Positions 11,095-14,289 of a stretch of DNA of 14,289 nt are shown in pieces; positions within the stretch are counted from its first letter, which is position 1; every line of letters starts with the position of its first letter. The notes below the pieces were generated by a model that made no database searches, was not told where the DNA came from, and was given only the letters and a program-made list of their open reading frames with translations. This DNA comes from Minisyncoccota bacterium (lineage in GTDB: Bacteria > Patescibacteriota > Minisyncoccia > Minisyncoccales > Minisyncoccaceae): positions 1 through 14,289 of the forward strand of contig JAQVLU010000008.1 of the NCBI GenBank assembly GCA_028703995.1, written 5' to 3'. Made by a program: the position numbers and the translations under genes.

Positions 11095-11719
11095 TCTTTT
11101 TTAATATTAAATAATAATTTGAAAACTTTTTAATTTTTATTTCCCCACTTTTTACAATAATAAAATCTTTGAACAACTCTTTTAATTCTTTTAAATCAAA
11201 AACATAAAAATAATGTTCTTTCGCTCCATGCCAAGGAATTAAAATTTCTTTTTCGCTTACTTTCTTAACGTCTTCTTTCTTTTTTCTTTCTTCTAAATTC
11301 CAAACCGTAAGAATTAAAGTTCCGTTTTCTTTTAAAACTCTTTTAATTTCTTCTAAAAATCTGCTATGATATTCTTGTGGGAGATGATGAAGTACAGCTA
11401 AGCTATAAATATAGTCAAACTCATCCTTTTGAAAAGGAAGATTCGTCGCGGAAGCTACTTTAAAACTAGCGCAAGGATAATTTTCTTTTGCAATTTGAAT
11501 TAACTTTTCCGAAACATCAATTCCAACATAATCTGCTTGTTTAAGTTTTTGATAAAACCTACCATTGCCACAACCAAGATCAAGAACCTTGTCGCCCTTA
11601 TTTACGCCTTCAAACAAAAAATCAAATTCTTGCCAAGCACTTTTTCTAGCTTTTGAAAATCTTTCCGCAATCAAATTATAATCATCACAAGTTTTATTTA
11701 AAATTTTATCACTATGCAT
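11084..11719 (-). CDS. Class I SAM methyltransferase, Trm9/ALKBH8-like (candidate tRNA wobble-uridine methyltransferase)
   Basis: A 211-residue Rossmann-fold methyltransferase. Motif I is VLDLGCGNGR (45-54), acidic loop YVGIDVSEKLI (64-74), motif IV region FDYIYSLAVLHHL (101-113), then EIKRVLKENGTLILTVWNLE (124-143). The N-terminal YNLIAERFSKAR..W (14-29), the AVLHHL and VWNLE motifs and the late HYFYVFDLKEL (169-179) resemble the methyltransferase domain of Trm9/ALKBH8, which methyl-esterifies cm5U34 to mcm5U34 in tRNA. The neighbour on the opposite strand is elp3, which makes the precursor, so context supports that reading; a general methyltransferase remains possible. It is first in the four-gene operon. 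The start ATG at 11719 is the only ATG before the conserved N-terminus and overlaps the elp3 start by 6 nt. Confidence 0.72.
   Translation of the reverse strand: MHSDKILNKTCDDYNLIAERFSKARKSAWQEFDFLFEGVNKGDKVLDLGCGNGRFYQKLKQADYVGIDVSEKLIQIAKENYPCASFKVASATNLPFQKDEFDYIYSLAVLHHLPQEYHSRFLEEIKRVLKENGTLILTVWNLEERKKKEDVKKVSEKEILIPWHGAKEHYFYVFDLKELKELFKDFIIVKSGEIKIKKFSNYYLILKKNEK
11653..11682 (+). promoter_or_regulatory. Sigma-70-type promoter for elp3, inside the methyltransferase gene
   Basis: TTGAAA (11653-11658), an 18-bp spacer and a perfect TATAAT (11677-11682) on the plus strand, within the first codons of the divergent methyltransferase. Initiation near 11689 would give a leader of about 25 nt before ATG at 11714. 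Because the divergent genes share their start region, the elp3 promoter has nowhere else to be. Confidence 0.55.
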
Positions 11720-13288
11720 AACGAAGAAATAATTAAAGAATTGTTTTTAAAGGAGAATCCTACTTCAAATGATTTAGCTTCTGCAAAAAGAAAAATCTCC
11801 AAAAAATATAAAACCCCTTGTCCTAATAACATCAATTTACTTAAAGTTTATCATAGTTTAATTAAAAGTAAAAGCTATGAAGAAAACCCTGTTATAGAAA
11901 ATTTATTAAAAATTCGCCCCATTAGATCCTTATCAGGAGTAATTAATGTTTCTATTTTAACTAAACCTTTTTATTGTCCTGGAAAGTGTACTTTTTGTCC
12001 AAAAGAAGAAAACATTCCTAAAAGCTATTTATCAGGAGAGCCAGCAGTAGAAAGAGCAAAAAGATTAAAATATGACCCATATATTCAAGTTAAAAAAAGA
12101 ATTGAACTACTAGAAAGTACAGGACACAACGCTGAAAAAATAGACTTAAGAGTTATTGGAGGAACTTGGTCTTCTTACAATAGTAAATACCAAATTTGGT
12201 TCATTAAAGAATGTTTTAACGCTTGCAATGAAGTTCCTTACAAGAAGGAGCCTTATTCCTCTAAGACAGTCAAAGAACTCTTTGAGGAGCTAGAAAAAGC
12301 TCAAAAATTTAATGAGTCTGCAAAATATAGAATAATTGGAATCTCTTTTGAAACAAGGCCTGATTTTGTAACTAATAAAGAGGTTTTAGAGATGAGAAAA
12401 CTAGGAGCGACTAAGATTGAAATTGGAGTGCAATCAATTTATAACGATGTACTCAAAAAAACAAAAAGAGGACACGATGTTGATGCAACTATAAAAGCCA
12501 CAAAACTTTTAAAAAACGCTGGGTTCAAGGTTTCTTATCAGATTATGCTCAACCTTCCTAAAAGCAACAAAGAAAGAGATTTGAAGATGTTTAAAGAAAT
12601 TTTTTCAAAAGAAGAATTCAAACCAGACTATTTAAAGATCTATCCTTGTGCTCTTATTAAAACAGCAGAACTATATAAAGACTACAAAAAAGGTCTTTAT
12701 AAACCCTATACAGAAAAAGAATTAATTGAACTTATCAAAGAAATCAAAAAAGAAGTCCCTTATTATACTAGAATAGAAAGAATTATTCGAGATATTCCTG
12801 CTCCACTCATAGTTGAAGGAGGGGCAAAAACTTCTAACTTGAGACAAATTATAGACAGAGAAATTAAAAAAGAAGGTTGGAGTTGTAAATGTATTCGCTG
12901 TAGAGAAATTAGAGATCAAAAGCAAGACGCTGAAATTAAAATGTTTAGAGAAAACTATTTAGCTCAGCTAGGAAGTGAAATCTTTTTAAGCTTTGAAGAC
13001 AACAAAAGAAAACACCTTTATTCTATGCTTAGATTAAGAATTCCTAACGATAAAAAGATGGCTTTTATTAGAGAAGTCCATACTTACGGAGAATCAAAAA
13101 AAATAAATCAAACTGGAACTGTCCAACACAAAGGGCTTGGAAAAGCTTTAATTAAAGAAGCGGAAAGAATTATTGAAAAAGAATACGGAGTTAAGAAAAT
13201 CGCTGTTATCTCCGGAGTTGGTGTTAGAGATTATTATAGAAAACAAGGTTACGAACTCGAAAACTTCTATATGGTTAAATACCTTTAA
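11714..13288 (+). CDS. elp3: Elp3-type tRNA uridine-34 carboxymethyl transferase (radical SAM / GNAT)
   Basis: A 524-residue enzyme that uses SAM and acetyl-CoA to install the carboxymethyl group at C5 of U34. The radical-SAM cluster is C88-P-G-K-C92-T-F-C95. PKSYLSGEPAVERA (102-115), RVIGGTWSSYNSKYQ (146-160), SFETRPD (211-217), IEIGVQS (235-241) and TKRGHD (250-255) are core Elp3 blocks. Zinc cysteines lie at C311 and in CKCIRC (C391, C393, C396). The GNAT half has IREVHTYG (452-459), the acetyl-CoA loop VQHKGLGKALI (470-480) and ISGVGVRDYYRKQGYE (499-514). Both halves look intact. This is the stand-alone archaeal/bacterial form without Elp1/2/4-6. It is divergent from a Trm9-like gene with starts overlapping in ATGCAT, and ends 1 nt before the convergent NIF3-family stop, so no terminator separates them. 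Confidence 0.95.
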   Translation: MHNEEIIKELFLKENPTSNDLASAKRKISKKYKTPCPNNINLLKVYHSLIKSKSYEENPVIENLLKIRPIRSLSGVINVSILTKPFYCPGKCTFCPKEENIPKSYLSGEPAVERAKRLKYDPYIQVKKRIELLESTGHNAEKIDLRVIGGTWSSYNSKYQIWFIKECFNACNEVPYKKEPYSSKTVKELFEELEKAQKFNESAKYRIIGISFETRPDFVTNKEVLEMRKLGATKIEIGVQSIYNDVLKKTKRGHDVDATIKATKLLKNAGFKVSYQIMLNLPKSNKERDLKMFKEIFSKEEFKPDYLKIYPCALIKTAELYKDYKKGLYKPYTEKELIELIKEIKKEVPYYTRIERIIRDIPAPLIVEGGAKTSNLRQIIDREIKKEGWSCKCIRCREIRDQKQDAEIKMFRENYLAQLGSEIFLSFEDNKRKHLYSMLRLRIPNDKKMAFIREVHTYGESKKINQTGTVQHKGLGKALIKEAERIIEKEYGVKKIAVISGVGVRDYYRKQGYELENFYMVKYL

Positions 13289-13289
13289 T

Positions 13290-14234
13290 TTAAAACCTTT
13301 TTACTCTAGTTAATCCACTGCAAGGAATAATTTCCATTCCTTGTTTTTCTAGTTCATCTAAAAATAGATTCATTCCTAAAGAATCAGAAGACATATGTCC
13401 AGCAATAATAACATTAATGTTCGCTGCTTCTGCCTCCCTTCTGTTCTTCTCAGACATATGCATTCCAATTATTGTTCCAATGCCGGCTTGGGCCATTTTT
13501 TCATACATTTTAGAAGAACCTTCTGTCCCTCCAGTTATTTCTGTAAGCGCTATTTTTCCAGAGCGATTATCTTCGTTTCCAACAAATATCTTTGGACCAG
13601 TTCCTATCTTCATAGCTTCTTTGTATTCTTCTACCTTCTCAAAGATTTTAATAATATCTCCTAAATACTCTACATTTTCTTTTTCTAAAAGATCTTTCAA
13701 ATAATCAGCGGCTAAATTATCAATAGGAGTGTGAACATTCATATAGTTAAGATTTAACAATCTAGCCAAATCAACTACCTGCATATGATTAGCTCCATTA
13801 ATAGATCTTGCAACCTCAGAAATTCTTTCTTTTGTAATTTTTTCTGCTTGATTTACAGGAACCCCATATTTATTTAAAATATCGATTTGAAGATCCATTA
13901 CATCAGAAAGCCAAGATAAACCCTTTCCAACAGGATGATGCCCAATTACTAAATCAATGTCTTTTAACTTATCTGCCAAAAGAAGCTCCCCTGAATCAAT
14001 ATCAATTCCTACCAAAACTTTTTTTATTTCTTTGTCTAAAGCAATGTTATGAATACAAGAATCCATATATGGATTAGTCAAAGCTTCTTTGTCAAAAAAA
14101 GTTTTCTCTTCTTCATTTAATTTTAAATATTTTTCATTCCTTCTTTTAAGCAAAGAGTTAACTTTTTCACTCCCTCTTAAATCTTTTTCGATTCCTTTTT
14201 CTATTGCTAAATTAAAAATTTCTATTGTTTTCAT
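13290..14234 (-). CDS. NIF3/DUF34-family dinuclear-metal protein
   Basis: A 314-residue NIF3 (DUF34, NGG1p-interacting factor 3-like) protein. The signature LVGIDIDSGE (74-83) leads to IGHHPVGKG (97-105) with metal-binding H99/H100; VHTPIDN (167-173) supplies H168 and D172; a late GHMSSDSLGMN (279-289) and a C-terminal CSGLTR (305-310) complete the family. Members form toroidal hexamers with two metals; proposed roles include GTP cyclohydrolase I type 2-like, metal-insertion or nucleotide functions, none settled. The N-terminal ~60 residues are an extension ahead of the core. An in-frame TAA at 14247-14249 with no start codon between it and 14234 fixes the 5' limit. The gene stands alone, convergent with elp3. 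Confidence 0.87.
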   Translation of the reverse strand: MKTIEIFNLAIEKGIEKDLRGSEKVNSLLKRRNEKYLKLNEEEKTFFDKEALTNPYMDSCIHNIALDKEIKKVLVGIDIDSGELLLADKLKDIDLVIGHHPVGKGLSWLSDVMDLQIDILNKYGVPVNQAEKITKERISEVARSINGANHMQVVDLARLLNLNYMNVHTPIDNLAADYLKDLLEKENVEYLGDIIKIFEKVEEYKEAMKIGTGPKIFVGNEDNRSGKIALTEITGGTEGSSKMYEKMAQAGIGTIIGMHMSEKNRREAEAANINVIIAGHMSSDSLGMNLFLDELEKQGMEIIPCSGLTRVKRF

Positions 14235-14245
14235 ATTTTTTTCAT
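14231..14245 (-). other. Four-codon mini-ORF coupled to the NIF3-family start
   Basis: In the leader of the NIF3-family gene ATG-AAA-AAA-ATA-TGA (14245 down to 14231) encodes MKKI, and its stop overlaps the gene's ATG as ATGA, the same junction used between real genes of this window. In such A-rich DNA it may be chance; there is no Shine-Dalgarno before it. Confidence 0.25.
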
Positions 14246-14251
14246 TTTAAA

Positions 14252-14271
14252 AGAGAGGACCATTCCTCTCT
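14252..14271. terminator. Hairpin with flanking T tracts, possible bidirectional terminator or leader structure
   Basis: AGAGAGG (14252-14258), loop ACCATT, CCTCTCT (14265-14271): a perfect 7-bp stem. On the plus strand it is followed by C and seven T (14273-14279). On the minus strand the stem can extend by a G-U and two A-U pairs and is followed by only four T before the NIF3-family gene. It could end a minus-strand gene lying to the right of the window, or, if the TATAAT at 14288 is the promoter, fold in the leader of the NIF3-family mRNA. Confidence 0.5.
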
Positions 14272-14282
14272 CTTTTTTTCTT

Positions 14283-14288
14283 ATTATA
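14283..14288 (-). promoter_or_regulatory. Candidate -10 box upstream of the NIF3-family gene
   Basis: A perfect TATAAT reads 14288 to 14283 on the minus strand. The -35 region lies outside the window, so the promoter cannot be confirmed. Initiation near 14276 would place the 14252-14271 hairpin inside a leader of about 42 nt. Confidence 0.35.
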
Positions 14289-14289
14289 C

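Noticed and set aside
12722..12925. Minus-strand open frame inside elp3
   Set aside because: Covers a conserved Elp3 region including the zinc cysteines; Phe/Asn/Ser-rich shadow.
13395..13704. Two overlapping plus-strand open frames antisense to the NIF3-family gene
   Set aside because: They occupy different frames over the same conserved region and carry no motif.
1..14289. CRISPR arrays, insertion sequences, prophage or attachment sites
   Set aside because: No direct-repeat array, no transposase or integrase, no terminal inverted repeats seen, and no space between genes to hold them.

Overview
This AT-rich window is almost all coding. The only non-coding DNA is 7163-7253, 14235-14289 and single bases at 1355 and 13289, about 148 bp of 14,289. 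It looks like a small-genome bacterium. The mltG-type peptidoglycan lytic transglycosylase points to Bacteria. The mix of an Elp3 with a CPGKCTFC cluster, a FTLIE-type prepilin, an exported Kazal/dockerin-like protein, an endonuclease Q-type protein and ATGA-coupled genes suggests a Candidate Phyla Radiation (Patescibacteria, perhaps Parcubacteria) genome. That placement is inference; no rRNA or ribosomal protein gene is present. TGA is a stop (five genes end on it), so this is not a TGA=Gly lineage. No convincing Shine-Dalgarno motif precedes any of the starts.

Layout. (1) 7162 down to 1, minus strand: one tightly packed seven-gene operon. In transcription order it holds a large exported Kazal/beta-sandwich/dockerin-like protein, a membrane-anchored alpha/beta-hydrolase-like protein, an LPG-synthase-TM/flippase-like membrane protein, DNA polymerase X with PHP domain, an Ap4A-hydrolase-like NUDIX protein, a PP-loop thiouridylase-like enzyme, and the start of a prepilin gene that runs off the left edge. 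(2) 7163-7253: a divergent promoter region. (3) 7254-8195, plus strand: mltG, with a promoter placed for a leaderless or nearly leaderless message. (4) 11719 down to 8187, minus strand: a four-gene operon of Trm9/ALKBH8-like methyltransferase, SLOG-fold TIGR00725-like protein, endonuclease Q-family protein and RarA/MgsA ATPase; it meets mltG tail to tail with a 9-nt overlap. (5) 11714-13288, plus strand: elp3, head to head with the methyltransferase, both starts sharing the palindrome ATGCAT. (6) 14234 down to 13290, minus strand: a NIF3/DUF34-family protein with a hairpin and a four-codon mini-ORF in its leader.

Functional themes. Wobble-uridine tRNA modification: Elp3 (cm5U-type step), the adjacent Trm9-like methyltransferase (possible methyl esterification) and a PP-loop thiolase (possible 2-thiolation) could together make an mcm5(s2)U-like nucleoside. 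Genome maintenance: PolX, EndoQ-like protein, RarA, and a NUDIX enzyme that may clear signalling nucleotides. Cell envelope: MltG, the flippase-like protein, the prepilin and the 795-residue exported protein. The last is the least ordinary gene here: 20 cysteines that can be assigned to ten local pairs, three cysteine-bracketed dockerin-like modules, two related beta-sandwich repeats, and Kazal-like modules at both ends, the C-terminal one degenerate.
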